Assembly: GCA_900315605.1 (NCBI GenBank)
Contig: OMZU01000007.1
Location: 1-64,000, forward strand
Origin: an uncultured Eubacteriales bacterium
GTDB lineage: Bacteria > Bacillota > Clostridia > Oscillospirales > Acutalibacteraceae
Direction: 5' to 3'
DNA length: 64,000 nt
Shown: piece by piece, positions 34,767 to 45,167 of the stretch
How the letters are laid out: every line of letters begins with the position of its first letter
Numbering within the stretch: position 1 is the first letter of the stretch
Program-made: the position numbers and the translations under genes
The notes under the pieces: model-generated
Databases searched by the model: none
The model's input: only the letters and a program-made list of their open reading frames with translations
Told to the model about the DNA's origin: nothing

Positions 34767-35246
34767 ATGAAAAAGATGTGTAGTTTAAAACGAATAACAG
34801 CGGGTTTAGTATTGATGTTATTCAGTTGTTCAACTCTTGGTACGTTCTGCGTTAGCGCAAACAATTATCATGATACAAAATATGTAGGTTCCGTTAGCGG
34901 TTACGGTACTAGGTGGACAACTTCCGCAAGAAAGAAAACGGATGATACTTCTTCTTATCAGTATTGCGCTTCAACAACAAGAAGATATCAGTCATGGGTA
35001 TACGGATCATATAAGAGTAACATAAGTTCAGAACTGAAAAACCTTCATAATGGAACGATAAAAAAAGATTTAAGGAATCCAAAAACAGGGAAATTGACAC
35101 CTACTTATTGGTTTTCATCCGGTACTTCCAGATATATGATCAATTACGTTAAAGAAAACAAATTGCCTTATGCCGGAATGATGTTTATGACCGGTGACAA
35201 CGGCGGTGGTTATGCAACAGTATGGTGGAGTCCGGATAGTATTTAG
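34767..35246 (+). CDS. small secreted cationic protein, possible bacteriocin-like or DUF2712-like
   Basis: 159 residues from ATG 34767 (AGGAG upstream). Residues 1-31 form a signal peptide ending CVSA. The mature 128 residues are rich in Tyr, Ser, Thr, Lys and Arg (YVGSVSGYGTRWTTSARKK, STTRRYQSWVYGSYKSN), with one Cys and the end MTGDNGGGYATVWWSPDSI. No family is certain. Size, secretion, charge and the following ABC genes recall lactococcin 972 and DUF2712 proteins, which pair with dedicated ABC exporters. A hairpin after the stop codon would make this the most abundant product of the operon. Confidence 0.75.
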   Translation: MKKMCSLKRITAGLVLMLFSCSTLGTFCVSANNYHDTKYVGSVSGYGTRWTTSARKKTDDTSSYQYCASTTRRYQSWVYGSYKSNISSELKNLHNGTIKKDLRNPKTGKLTPTYWFSSGTSRYMINYVKENKLPYAGMMFMTGDNGGGYATVWWSPDSI

Positions 35247-35254
35247 TTAGTTGT

Positions 35255-35292
35255 TGACACATCTGTTAGATTACTAACAGGTGTGTCAGTTT
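35255..35292 (+). terminator. partial terminator after the secreted-protein gene
   Basis: TGACACATCTGTTAG and CTAACAGGTGTGTCA form a 15 bp stem with one mismatch and a 4-base loop, followed by GTTTATTT. The short U run suggests leaky termination, so downstream genes are made at lower level. Confidence 0.7.
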
Positions 35293-35314
35293 ATTTAATA
35301 TTGAGGATATAGAA

Positions 35315-36064
35315 ATGCTGAAGAAATTGTGTATATTATTCGTTAGTTTTTGCGTGATTGTTTTATGCGGATGTCAACCCAAAAACAACATTGATGAATA
35401 TGAAACGTTAGATTTTGTAAATCCCCCAACTGAGGTGACAGACAATAATCATAACAGTCTGCCTTTCGAAACCGGCGACAATCTTGCTGATAACGATCCA
35501 AATTATTATTTTTCAGATTTAGATAAGATCAACAAAGATAATTTGGTTAATAAAGATGAAGTAATTACTAACGGAACATTAGAATTCAAGGATTTTTCAT
35601 TTATTAAAACCAAAAAATTGCCCGAAAATGTGGAAGTGGAAGATTTCAGATACTTTGATGAATGTAAGATTAATTCTGACGGTGATATATTAGATGATTC
35701 TTCATATTTGTTTGTTACTATGACTGTATCCAATTTAACAAATAAAGAGTTATTAGACATTTGCTGGGATTTTAAAATCACCCTTATAGATGAATACGAA
35801 ACTTTTTATTATCCAAGGAGCACAGAGAGTATAGACACTATTTCAGACGAGGTAAGATATAATTCTTTGAACAAAGGGCACTCTGATCGCAAAGATTATT
35901 TCTTTAATGATTTAAAAGCAAACGAAACAGTTTCAATAACGACAGGTTTCCTTTTTAAAGATCTTGAAATTGATGACCCGAATTTAATTATTGCGCCAGA
36001 ATTAGTTACTCCAGGAGTTTTTTCAGAGTTGAGAAATTCTAAAATAATTTGGATAAATAGATAA
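35315..36064 (+). CDS. lipoprotein of the ABC operon
   Basis: 249 residues. Signal peptide with lipobox VLCGC ending at Cys 19 or so, an acidic linker (residues 25-75), then a beta-rich domain: TNGTLEFKDFSFIKTKKL, SSYLFVTMTVSNLTNKELLDICWDFKI, KANETVSITTGFLFKDLE. The pattern 'strand, SYLFVTMTVSNLTN, ... ANETVSITTGF' is that of DUF4352/DUF5067-like immunoglobulin-fold extracellular domains. It is related in design to the last gene of the operon. Possibly immunity or substrate binding; that is inference. Confidence 0.75.
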   Translation: MLKKLCILFVSFCVIVLCGCQPKNNIDEYETLDFVNPPTEVTDNNHNSLPFETGDNLADNDPNYYFSDLDKINKDNLVNKDEVITNGTLEFKDFSFIKTKKLPENVEVEDFRYFDECKINSDGDILDDSSYLFVTMTVSNLTNKELLDICWDFKITLIDEYETFYYPRSTESIDTISDEVRYNSLNKGHSDRKDYFFNDLKANETVSITTGFLFKDLEIDDPNLIIAPELVTPGVFSELRNSKIIWINR

Positions 36065-36074
36065 TAGGATTATT

Positions 36075-36890
36075 ATGAAGAATTTATTTAAAATTGAGCT
36101 ACGCAGAGCCTTTGTAAACAGATATTTTTTTATTTCTGTTTTAATAGGGTTAATAATCGTTGTGATGCAAACCATTGAGTGCGCTGTGCCTTATATTGGA
36201 ATGGAACCTGTCAATGGATTATATCCGCAATCTGTGTTCAACACATATATCGGATTCTCTGCTACAAACGTTTGGTCAAGAACATATTATATGGTATTTC
36301 CGTTACTGGCAGCACTTCCGTATTCTTCGAGCTTTTTATCGGATCAAAAAAAAGGTTTTGCAAAAATAATATACACTAAATGCAAAAGAACACATTATTT
36401 AGTTGCAAAATTTGCAGCTGTTTTTTTGTCGGGGGGATTTTCTGTTTTAATTCCTCTTTTAATTAATCTTTGGTTAACGGCTCTTTGTGTCCCTTCTGTG
36501 ATTCCAGATAGTTCAACCGGCTTTTTTCCGGTGTTCAGCGAGGACTTTGCAGCTTCTTTATATTATTTACAGCCTTATATATATATTCTGTTTTATAATG
36601 TACTGTTATTTGTAGTATCAGGTATATTTGCGTGCAGTGCACTAGCTTTTTCATATTTGTTTAATTATGGCGCAGTAGTATTAGTTTCTCCATTTTTAAC
36701 ATATATTTCTATTTCGTTTATTTCATCCACATTTCCTCCTGTATCATTAATGAATATTTCCGAATGGATATATCCCGTACAAATGAGTAACGCTTTGAAT
36801 TTTCCGGCTGTAATCTTTGAGATGGCTGTTTTTTTATTGATAATATGTTCAATATACTTCTATAGAGGAATTAAAGATGATTCGTTTTAG
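36075..36890 (+). CDS. ABC-2-like membrane subunit 1
   Basis: 271 residues, about six membrane helices: YFFISVLIGLIIVVMQ at the N-terminus, then helices near 75, 115, 175, 210 and 250. Begins MKNLFKIELRRAFVNRYF, the usual amphipathic start of ABC-2 type permeases. It overlaps the next gene by 14 bases. AT-rich codon use like its neighbours. No substrate can be inferred. Confidence 0.75.
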   Translation: MKNLFKIELRRAFVNRYFFISVLIGLIIVVMQTIECAVPYIGMEPVNGLYPQSVFNTYIGFSATNVWSRTYYMVFPLLAALPYSSSFLSDQKKGFAKIIYTKCKRTHYLVAKFAAVFLSGGFSVLIPLLINLWLTALCVPSVIPDSSTGFFPVFSEDFAASLYYLQPYIYILFYNVLLFVVSGIFACSALAFSYLFNYGAVVLVSPFLTYISISFISSTFPPVSLMNISEWIYPVQMSNALNFPAVIFEMAVFLLIICSIYFYRGIKDDSF

Positions 36891-37647
36891 TTCGTTGTTA
36901 TATCCAAAAAGACTTTATTATTCAAATCATCAAATTCATATTGCATTGTGTATTGTTATACCTTTGGTAGTTAAACTCTTTTATTATAGCTATATAGCAA
37001 AAACATACGCTTCGGTTAATATAAAATTTTCAGCAGCGGATTATGTGCTGTTTTCCGGAAATTCAGTCTTGTTTTTCCCTGATTGTGTATTTTTTCCCAC
37101 TCTTTTACTGGTATTTGAATGTCAAAATGACTTTAGAGTAAACAGTTTAATTAGATATAAAAAAAGATTATGGCTATACATTAAGCATTTGGTTTCATTA
37201 GTTTTTAGGCAGCTTATAGTAACAATTGTAGAAATCGGAACATCTGTGTTATTAGGTTATTTTTTGAGTCGCGATTTAAATAATTTCGTTGTTAGGGGAA
37301 GTTACTTTAGGTTTATACATGGTGGACAAGGATTGTCAATTCCCTTTATAAATCTATGCTTATATGAATGTCTTTCTTGTTTATTATTTTCGATACTTAT
37401 TTTACTGGTTGTATTGCTTGTATATTGGATAACAAATCGTCCGACAATAACTATCTTTTTCCTGTTTGTTTTTTCATGTATTGAAATGTATAAAAGCAAC
37501 AGCCTTTATGATAAGCTATCTTACAATCACGTTAATATTTTTGACTATTCTCTCATGAATACTCTCTTTATATTTGTTTTTATTATATTGCTGACCATAG
37601 GTGGAGCCATCATTTCTTTGCGAAAGGAATTTATAAATGCAAAGTAA
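36877..37647 (+). CDS. ABC-2-like membrane subunit 2
   Basis: 256 residues, six or so hydrophobic helices (IALCIVIPLVVKLFYYSYI near the N-terminus; LLFSILILLVVLLVYWI near 175; FIFVFIILLTIGGAIISL at the end). AGAGG lies before ATG 36877 inside the preceding gene. It is followed by an 11-base overlap with the third membrane gene. Divergent in sequence from both other subunits. Confidence 0.75.
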   Translation: MIRFSSLLYPKRLYYSNHQIHIALCIVIPLVVKLFYYSYIAKTYASVNIKFSAADYVLFSGNSVLFFPDCVFFPTLLLVFECQNDFRVNSLIRYKKRLWLYIKHLVSLVFRQLIVTIVEIGTSVLLGYFLSRDLNNFVVRGSYFRFIHGGQGLSIPFINLCLYECLSCLLFSILILLVVLLVYWITNRPTITIFFLFVFSCIEMYKSNSLYDKLSYNHVNIFDYSLMNTLFIFVFIILLTIGGAIISLRKEFINAK

Positions 37648-38458
37648 TTTTAAAGCATATCTTGGCGTTGATTTAAAAAAAGGGTTCGTCTCAAATATAT
37701 ACAAATATGTTGTAGCTTTGTTTTTGTTTTTATTCCTTTCATTTGAGTTGTTCTTCTCTCAATCTCAAGAAAATGAATCTTTGATATTTACGACTACAGA
37801 TTTATGGTTTTATATTTTTCAAGGAATGCCTGTTTATGAGCCTTCAAATGAACTGCCATTTATCATTCCGCTTCAATGGATGATTATTCAGATACTTCCG
37901 GCATTACTGGTTTTAAATTATCCAACGAAAGATCTTTACAGCTATGGAATTCAAGAAATAGTTCGATTGAGAAAACGTTGCAATTGGTGGATTTCAAAAT
38001 GCATATGGCTTGTTTTATCAATCGCAGCATATTATGCCATAGCTTTTTTATGTGTAAATCTTGTTTCACTATTTTTTGGGGAATATTCGTTTAGCTTTAA
38101 TCATGAATATTTTGAACTGTTTTATTCTCCTAACTCTGATTTTGAGAAAACATCTTTTGTGATGTATATACTGCCGTTATCCACAACTATTACAATATCC
38201 TTTTTTCAGATGCTTTTTTCAATTATCATCAAACCTATTTATAGTTTTTTTATTGTAGTGTGTTATGATATTATTTCGGCTTTTTATTGTTTTCCGCTTT
38301 TAATCGGAGATAAGACAATGTTGCTTAGGCTATCTTTATTCGAATCAGGAAAAGTTGATTTTGAAATTACAATTATCATTAATTTTATATTATTCATATT
38401 TACTTATTTTATTGGATCATTGTATTTTTCAAAAATGGATTTCATCAAGAAAGGATGA
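37637..38458 (+). CDS. ABC-2-like membrane subunit 3
   Basis: 273 residues. MQSNFKAYLGVDLKKGFVSNIYK resembles the start of subunit 1, followed by about six membrane helices (YVVALFLFLFLSFELFF; WLVLSIAAYYAIAFLCVNLVSLFF; FEITIIINFILFIFTYFIGSLYF). AAAGGA precedes ATG. Three unequal membrane subunits with one ATPase is unusual: most exporters have one or two. Confidence 0.75.
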   Translation: MQSNFKAYLGVDLKKGFVSNIYKYVVALFLFLFLSFELFFSQSQENESLIFTTTDLWFYIFQGMPVYEPSNELPFIIPLQWMIIQILPALLVLNYPTKDLYSYGIQEIVRLRKRCNWWISKCIWLVLSIAAYYAIAFLCVNLVSLFFGEYSFSFNHEYFELFYSPNSDFEKTSFVMYILPLSTTITISFFQMLFSIIIKPIYSFFIVVCYDIISAFYCFPLLIGDKTMLLRLSLFESGKVDFEITIIINFILFIFTYFIGSLYFSKMDFIKKG

Positions 38459-38461
38459 CAT

Positions 38462-39088
38462 ATGAAAATTAAAATTGAAAATCTAACCAAAACCTTTAAA
38501 GGGAGTAAGGTTTTGGATAATATAAGCATTTCTTTCGATAGCGGTAAGATTTATGGTTTGAGCGGTAGAAACGGATCCGGCAAAACTATGTTAATGAGAG
38601 CAATTTGCGGATTGATAAGACCGACAGATGGATTCGTCGAATTTGACGGGAAACGATTATGGAGAGATATTTCCTTTCCGCCTAATATTGGTGTTTTGAT
38701 AGAGAATCCTTCATTTATTTCCCGATATTCCGGTTTTAAGAACCTGAAAATATTGGCGTCTATACAAAATAAAATATCTGATGAACAAATAAGAACAGCG
38801 ATTCAAAAGGTGGGGCTGGATCCTTTTGATAAAAAACCTTATAGAAAATATTCTCTGGGTATGAAACAAAGATTGGGGATTGCGTGTGCAATCATGGAAG
38901 ATCCGGATATTGTTTTATTAGATGAACCTACAAATGCGCTGGATGAAAACGGCGTGAAATTGATTAAAGAAATATTGATGAGTATGCGTGAAAACAGAAT
39001 AATCATTATTTCATGTCATGATAAAGAAGATTTGGAATTTTTATCTGATGAAATTATAATGATCTCAAACGGAAAACTAAAGAATTAA
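38462..39088 (+). CDS. ABC transporter ATPase
   Basis: 208 residues, a complete ATPase domain: Walker A SGRNGSGKTMLMRA at 35-48, signature YSLGMKQRLGIA near 137, Walker B DPDIVLLDEPTNALDENG near 158, and H-loop ISCHDKEDL near 190. Short, as in bacitracin/lantibiotic-type (CcmA-like) exporters. It energises the three membrane subunits encoded just upstream. AAAGGA before ATG. Confidence 0.92.
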   Translation: MKIKIENLTKTFKGSKVLDNISISFDSGKIYGLSGRNGSGKTMLMRAICGLIRPTDGFVEFDGKRLWRDISFPPNIGVLIENPSFISRYSGFKNLKILASIQNKISDEQIRTAIQKVGLDPFDKKPYRKYSLGMKQRLGIACAIMEDPDIVLLDEPTNALDENGVKLIKEILMSMRENRIIIISCHDKEDLEFLSDEIIMISNGKLKN

Positions 39089-39106
39089 GAAAACAGAAAG
39101 ATTATT

Positions 39107-39706
39107 ATGAAGAAAAAAAGAATTATTATTTTAGTTGTATTGTTTTTGTTTATGTTCAGTATTGTGTCGTGTTCTATTATTCGTATTTCCTATATCAACC
39201 GTATTTTTCCAGATCCGGTAATTAAAAGCCATATGATCGGCGAGATCATCACCGGAGGAAATGTATCAATTTGTATTGATGAGGCAGAACTGTATAACGG
39301 TGATGAAATAGAATCCAAATATAATTTTACAAATCCTGCTCAAAACGAGGATGGAACACGGATTACCGGAGATCAGTTTAAGGTATTGACTATTTGCCTC
39401 TCTGTCATAAATAATACGAACGAAGCACAAGAAATCTCTTTAGCTCAATTCTATGCTGAATCACTCACATGGTCTAACGGTATTGATGCACAACTATTCC
39501 CTGTGTTTAATAGCGACAATAAGGATACTGATTATTTGGATCCTCAGAGAATTGAACTGACTCCCAATCAAATCAAAAAAGTATATTTAACTTACACTAT
39601 GTTTCATTTTCAATTTAACCCGATAGAATGGGAAAAAATAAAAATCGATAATTTTGATTTATCTTTGTCAAGATACCCTGTAAAACATATAGTGACCTTG
39701 TGTTAA
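39107..39706 (+). CDS. second lipoprotein-like protein of the ABC operon
   Basis: 199 residues. Signal peptide (IIILVVLFLFMFSIVSCS) with a lipobox-like IVSCS, then one beta-rich domain: GGNVSICIDEAELYNGDEI, QFKVLTICLSVINNTNEAQEISLAQFYAES, LTPNQIKKVYLTYTMFHFQF. Same general design as 35315-36064 (a 'VLTICLSVINNTNE' strand corresponds to 'YLFVTMTVSNLTNK' there). It closes the operon; no terminator hairpin was recognised after it. Confidence 0.75.
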   Translation: MKKKRIIILVVLFLFMFSIVSCSIIRISYINRIFPDPVIKSHMIGEIITGGNVSICIDEAELYNGDEIESKYNFTNPAQNEDGTRITGDQFKVLTICLSVINNTNEAQEISLAQFYAESLTWSNGIDAQLFPVFNSDNKDTDYLDPQRIELTPNQIKKVYLTYTMFHFQFNPIEWEKIKIDNFDLSLSRYPVKHIVTLC

Positions 39707-39828
39707 ACAATATTTTTATTAGCAGGTATATAAATCAAACCATTAGCCGAGAATTCATACCTTACAGGCACGATACTTACGACAGAAAAAAGAATTTAAA
39801 ATAATTTGTTAATTTTTTAACTAAATCA

Positions 39829-39857
39829 TTGACTTTACACTCGCATGAGCGTATAAT
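39829..39857 (+). promoter_or_regulatory. serC-serA promoter
   Basis: TTGACT, 17 bp, TATAAT (39852-39857). The first base of the 180 bp inverted-repeat element below comes right after the -10 box, so transcription starts inside it. Confidence 0.75.
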
Positions 39858-40037
39858 TTAAGGAAGCACTGATTAATTCGGGTGCACAAATCGCGCCGTC
39901 AGATTTTTCGTCAGGATATACAAATAAATTGAGGTAAGGCTGACGCCTTGCCGAGATTTTTTGGGCAGCCTGACGGAAAAGATGCAAGCGAGTTGCGTGT
40001 CCGGCTCTCAGGCGTGAATTAATCAGTTGTTCCTTAA
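39858..40037. repeat. 180 bp MITE-like inverted-repeat element in the serC leader
   Basis: The ends are 22 bp imperfect inverted repeats: TTAAGGAAGCACTGATTAATTC at left, GAATTAATCAGTTGTTCCTTAA at right (20 of 22 paired). Inside are a second hairpin (GTCAGATTTTTCGTCAGG...) and further inverted segments. No ORF. Shape and size suggest a miniature transposable element. A clear target duplication was not found. Part of the interior resembles 438-480 of this window. Confidence 0.7.
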
Positions 40038-40069
40038 TGGATAAACTAAAGTAAGGGAGTTTTTTGATA

Positions 40070-41155
40070 ATGGCAAGAGTTTACAATTTTTCGGCAGGCC
40101 CTTCAATGTTACCTGAGTCTGTCCTCAAAAAAGCAGCCGCTGAGATGCTCGATTACGAGGGCAGCGGTCAGAGCGTAATGGAAATGTCTCACCGCAGCAA
40201 AACCTATGATAAGATCATCAAGGACGCTGAGGCTCTTCTCAGAGAGGTTATGAACATTCCCGACAACTACAAGGTGCTTTTCCTTCAGGGCGGCGGTTCG
40301 ACCCAGTTCGCTATGGTCGCGCTCAACCTTATGAACAAAAACAACAAGGCTGACTATATTGTTACAGGTCAGTGGGCAAAGAAGGCACTTGCCGAGGCTC
40401 AGCGTTACGGCGACGCCGTTGCTGTTGCTTCTTCGGCAGACAAGACCTTCTCATATATTCCAAAGACAGACAGATCAATGTTCCGCGAGGACGCTGATTA
40501 CGTTTATATCTGCCTTAACAACACAATTTACGGAACAGTTTATCACGAGCTTCCAGATACAGGCGACATCCCGCTGGTTGCAGATATTTCTTCCTGCATC
40601 GTTTCGGAGCCGCTTGACGTTTCAAAATTCGGTCTGCTCTTTGCCGGCGCACAGAAGAATATGTCGGGCGCAGGCGTTACTATCGTAATCGTAAGAGAGG
40701 ATCTTATCGGCAACGCAATGGATATCACTCCAACAATGCTCAACTACAAAACTCACGCAGACGCTGATTCACTTTATAACACACCTCCATGCTATGCTAT
40801 TTATGTTGCAAAGCTTGTTCTTGAGTGGATCAAGAACGATATCGGCGGTCTTGAGAAGATGAAGGAGCTCAATGAGAAGAAGGCAAAGCTTCTTTATGAC
40901 TTCCTTGACAGCTCAGAGATGTTCAAGGGCACAGTTGTTCCCGAGGATCGTTCTTTGATGAACGTTCCGTTCGTTACAGGCGACGCAGACCTTGACGCAA
41001 AATTTGTTAAGGAATCCACCGAAGCAGGTCTTGTAAACCTCAAGGGTCACCGCAGCGTTGGCGGAATGAGAGCTTCTATCTACAATGCTATGCCATACGA
41101 GGGCGTTGTGGCTCTGGTTGATTTCATGAAGAAGTTCGAGGCTGAAAATAAGTAA
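40070..41155 (+). CDS. serC: phosphoserine aminotransferase
   Basis: Converts 3-phosphohydroxypyruvate to phosphoserine with glutamate. 361 residues: VYNFSAGPSMLPESVL at the start, GGGSTQFAMVALNL near 75 (phosphate of PLP), LFAGAQKNMSGAGVTIVIV near 195 with the PLP Lys in AGAQKN, HRSVGGMRASIYNA near 330 for the substrate phosphate. ATG 40070 has AAGGGAG 11 bases upstream; a TTG six bases earlier is an alternative. serA follows after 27 bases: a two-gene serine operon. Confidence 0.96.
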   Translation: MARVYNFSAGPSMLPESVLKKAAAEMLDYEGSGQSVMEMSHRSKTYDKIIKDAEALLREVMNIPDNYKVLFLQGGGSTQFAMVALNLMNKNNKADYIVTGQWAKKALAEAQRYGDAVAVASSADKTFSYIPKTDRSMFREDADYVYICLNNTIYGTVYHELPDTGDIPLVADISSCIVSEPLDVSKFGLLFAGAQKNMSGAGVTIVIVREDLIGNAMDITPTMLNYKTHADADSLYNTPPCYAIYVAKLVLEWIKNDIGGLEKMKELNEKKAKLLYDFLDSSEMFKGTVVPEDRSLMNVPFVTGDADLDAKFVKESTEAGLVNLKGHRSVGGMRASIYNAMPYEGVVALVDFMKKFEAENK

Positions 41156-41182
41156 TCAAACAGATAGATAAAGGGTGATACT

Positions 41183-42331
41183 ATGTATAACGTATTGACA
41201 TTAAATAAAATCGCCGCTGTCGGCACAAGCTGCCTCGGCGACAACTACGCCGTTAGCGACGACGTTCAGAATCCCGACGCTATTCTTGTAAGAAGCGCGG
41301 CTATGCACGATATGGAGTTTGGCTCAGACCTTCTTGCGATCGCAAGAGCCGGCGCAGGCACAAACAACATCCCCAAGGACAAGTGTACCGAGCAGGGAAT
41401 CGTTGTTTTCAACACTCCGGGTGCTAACGCAAATGCAGTTAAGGAGCTTGTTGTTGCAGGACTTCTGCTTTCTTCACGTAAGATCGTAGAGGGTATCGAG
41501 TGGGCAAAGACTCTCAAGGGCAACGGCGAAGCAGTAGGCAAGATGGTAGAAAAAGGCAAGAGCCAGTTTGTCGGACCTGAGCTCAAGGGCAAAACGCTGG
41601 GCGTTATCGGTCTTGGCGCGATCGGCATTTTGGTTGCCAACGCCGCTGTAGCATTGGGCATGAAGGTTATCGGCTTTGATCCGTTTATGTCAGTTCCCAA
41701 CGCGCTCAGACTTAATCCTCACATTGCTCTTATGAAGAACAACGAGGAAGTAATGACAAACTGCGATTACCTCACGATCCACGTTCCGCTCACTCCCGAA
41801 ACAAAGGATATGGTTGACGCGGAAATGATCGAGAAGATGAGAGACAGCGTAAGGATCCTCAACTACAGCCGTGACGGTCTTGTAAACACCGAGGCTGTTC
41901 TTGCTGCGATCAAGGCAGGCAAGGTTGCAAAATATGTTACCGACTTTGGCAACGACGCTATTCTCGGCGAAGAGAATGTTATCGTTCTTCCGCACCTTGG
42001 AGCTTCTACTCCCGAATCAGAGGACAACTGCGCTGTTATGGCGTGCGAGCAGGTCAAGGAGTATATCGAGAACGGTAATATCGTTAATTCCGTAAACTAC
42101 CCGGCTATCTCACTTGCAAGAACCGCAGGCGACAAGAGGATCTGCGTAATGCACAAGAATGTTCCCGAGCTTATCAAGAAGATCCTCGGCGAGATCAGCG
42201 GAAACGTTGAAAACATGCTCAGCAAGAGCCGCGGCGAATACGCTTATACTATCATTGATGTTGAAGGCGCGATCGACGCAGACAAGATCGCAGCAGTTGA
42301 AGGCGTTGTACGTGTTCGCGTGATCGACTGA
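41183..42331 (+). CDS. serA: phosphoglycerate dehydrogenase
   Basis: First committed step of serine synthesis. 382 residues. NAD-binding motif TLGVIGLGAIGILVANAA near 137; catalytic Arg in VRILNYSRDGLVNTEAV, Glu in GEENVIVLPHLGAST with the His; a shortened C-terminal ACT domain (KRICVMHKNVPELIKKILGE... EGVVRVRVID). It lacks the intervening domain of long SerA forms. GGGTGA before ATG. Confidence 0.93.
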   Translation: MYNVLTLNKIAAVGTSCLGDNYAVSDDVQNPDAILVRSAAMHDMEFGSDLLAIARAGAGTNNIPKDKCTEQGIVVFNTPGANANAVKELVVAGLLLSSRKIVEGIEWAKTLKGNGEAVGKMVEKGKSQFVGPELKGKTLGVIGLGAIGILVANAAVALGMKVIGFDPFMSVPNALRLNPHIALMKNNEEVMTNCDYLTIHVPLTPETKDMVDAEMIEKMRDSVRILNYSRDGLVNTEAVLAAIKAGKVAKYVTDFGNDAILGEENVIVLPHLGASTPESEDNCAVMACEQVKEYIENGNIVNSVNYPAISLARTAGDKRICVMHKNVPELIKKILGEISGNVENMLSKSRGEYAYTIIDVEGAIDADKIAAVEGVVRVRVID

Positions 42332-42359
42332 TCGATTTACAGCAACAATTAATTATTAT

Positions 42360-42397
42360 ACAAGGCGGAGTTTTTTACAACTCCGCCTTTTTTCAAA
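42360..42397 (+). terminator. terminator of serC-serA
   Basis: AAGGCGGAG (42362-42370) pairs with CTCCGCCTT (42381-42389), followed by TTTTTT. Confidence 0.88.
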
Positions 42398-42412
42398 AAA
42401 AGGACTGATGAT

Positions 42413-42853
42413 ATGACAAAGGGAGAAATCGCAAAGAAAAACTTTGAAAGCGGACTGAACTGCGCTCAGGCGGTGCTTTTGGCGTTTTGCGAGGACTACG
42501 GAATGGAAAAGGAAACCGCGCTCATGATATCCGCGCCCTTTGGCGGCGGCATGGGCAGACTGCGCGAGATTTGCGGAACGTTCAGCGGGATCAACATGGT
42601 GCTCGGTCTGGCAAAGGGCAACGGCAACAAGGCTGAGCTTTATAAGGACGTTCAAAGCCTTGCAAAGCAGTTTACGGAGGACAACGGCTCGATAATCTGC
42701 CGCGAGCTGTTGGGGCTGAGCATTATGGGAAAGGACAACCCCATCCCCTCGCCGCGCAACGAGCAGTATTACAAAAAACGCCCGTGCAGCGAGCTTTGCC
42801 GCTACGCCGCGGATCTGCTTGAGGAATACCTTTCTACAAACAAAACAGCATAA
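42413..42853 (+). CDS. C_GCAxxG_C_C family redox protein
   Basis: 146 residues. The signature is visible: FESGLNCAQAVLLAFCEDYG (Cys near 18 and Cys 26), FGGGMGRLREICGTFSGINMVLGL (Cys near 58) and a C-terminal Cys-containing part (RPCSELCRYAADLL). Proteins of this family (PF09719) are thought to bind metal or take part in redox chemistry. AAGGA precedes ATG. Its own terminator follows. Confidence 0.85.
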   Translation: MTKGEIAKKNFESGLNCAQAVLLAFCEDYGMEKETALMISAPFGGGMGRLREICGTFSGINMVLGLAKGNGNKAELYKDVQSLAKQFTEDNGSIICRELLGLSIMGKDNPIPSPRNEQYYKKRPCSELCRYAADLLEEYLSTNKTA

Positions 42854-42883
42854 AACCCGTTCTTCAATACTGATACATGTTAA

Positions 42884-42922
42884 AAAGCAGACAGCGCGTG
42901 AAAATACGTTCTGTCTGCTTTA
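42884..42922. terminator. bidirectional terminator
   Basis: AAAGCAGACAG (42884-42894) pairs with CTGTCTGCTTT (42911-42921). It serves the plus-strand redox gene and the minus-strand small gene on its right. Confidence 0.8.
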
Positions 42923-42926
42923 TATA

Positions 42927-43151
42927 TTAGATTACCTTTGCGTTACCTTTAAAAGGGTGCTTACTTTCGTATTCTGCTGCCGCCTTACCTATTTCGGAAA
43001 GCGACATATCGTCGAACTTATCCTTTCTCCATTTTGTATAATCAAACTTTTCGTTTTTTAAATAGGAAATAAACGCTTCGGTTTCAACTATACCAAGTTC
43101 ACGAATAAGACAAGCGATTCCGCGATTCATTATTTCAATATCAGCGATCAT
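42927..43151 (-). CDS. small conserved-looking protein of unknown function
   Basis: 74 residues, GGAGG before ATG 43151. MIADIEIMNRGIACLIRELG, then VETEAFISYLKNEKFDYTKWRKDKFDDMSLSEIGKAAAEY. The pattern (helices, then FDYTKWR) occurs in small Clostridial proteins that I remember as antitoxin-like, but no toxin gene is next to it here. A stand-alone gene between two hairpins. Confidence 0.65.
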   Translation of the reverse strand: MIADIEIMNRGIACLIRELGIVETEAFISYLKNEKFDYTKWRKDKFDDMSLSEIGKAAAEYESKHPFKGNAKVI

Positions 43152-43239
43152 TTTTATTCCTCCGTTTCAGAAATAAAATCAAAAATATATCAAGACTTAA
43201 GGACACTTATGAACAAAAAACACACTTAAGGTAAACTAC

Positions 43240-43280
43240 AAACAGGACTCGAAAAGGTAATTCTCTTCAAGTCCTGTTTT
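43240..43280. terminator. hairpin after lepA
   Basis: AAACAGGACT (43240-43249) pairs with AGTCCTGTTT (43270-43279). The T run is better on the plus strand; it may be bidirectional. Confidence 0.6.
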
Positions 43281-43291
43281 TAATTGGTTTT

Positions 43292-45103
<1,812 letters not shown>

Positions 45104-45138
45104 TTTTCTCACCCTTGCTTATACTGTTATTCAGAATG

Positions 45139-45167
45139 ATTATACCACAAGTTGCGCGTTTTAACAA
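45139..45167 (-). promoter_or_regulatory. lepA promoter
   Basis: Minus strand TTGTTA (45167-45162), 17 bp, TATAAT (45144-45139), with TGTGG before the -10. Confidence 0.65.

Noticed and set aside
34767..35246. Assignment as lactococcin 972
   Set aside because: Layout is suggestive, but the mature protein is about twice as long and lacks the typical N-terminal Gly-Gly-Thr-Trp block, so only a loose resemblance is claimed.
39858..40037. Riboswitch upstream of serC
   Set aside because: The matching ends form one long inverted repeat as in a miniature transposable element, and no aptamer pattern is recognised.
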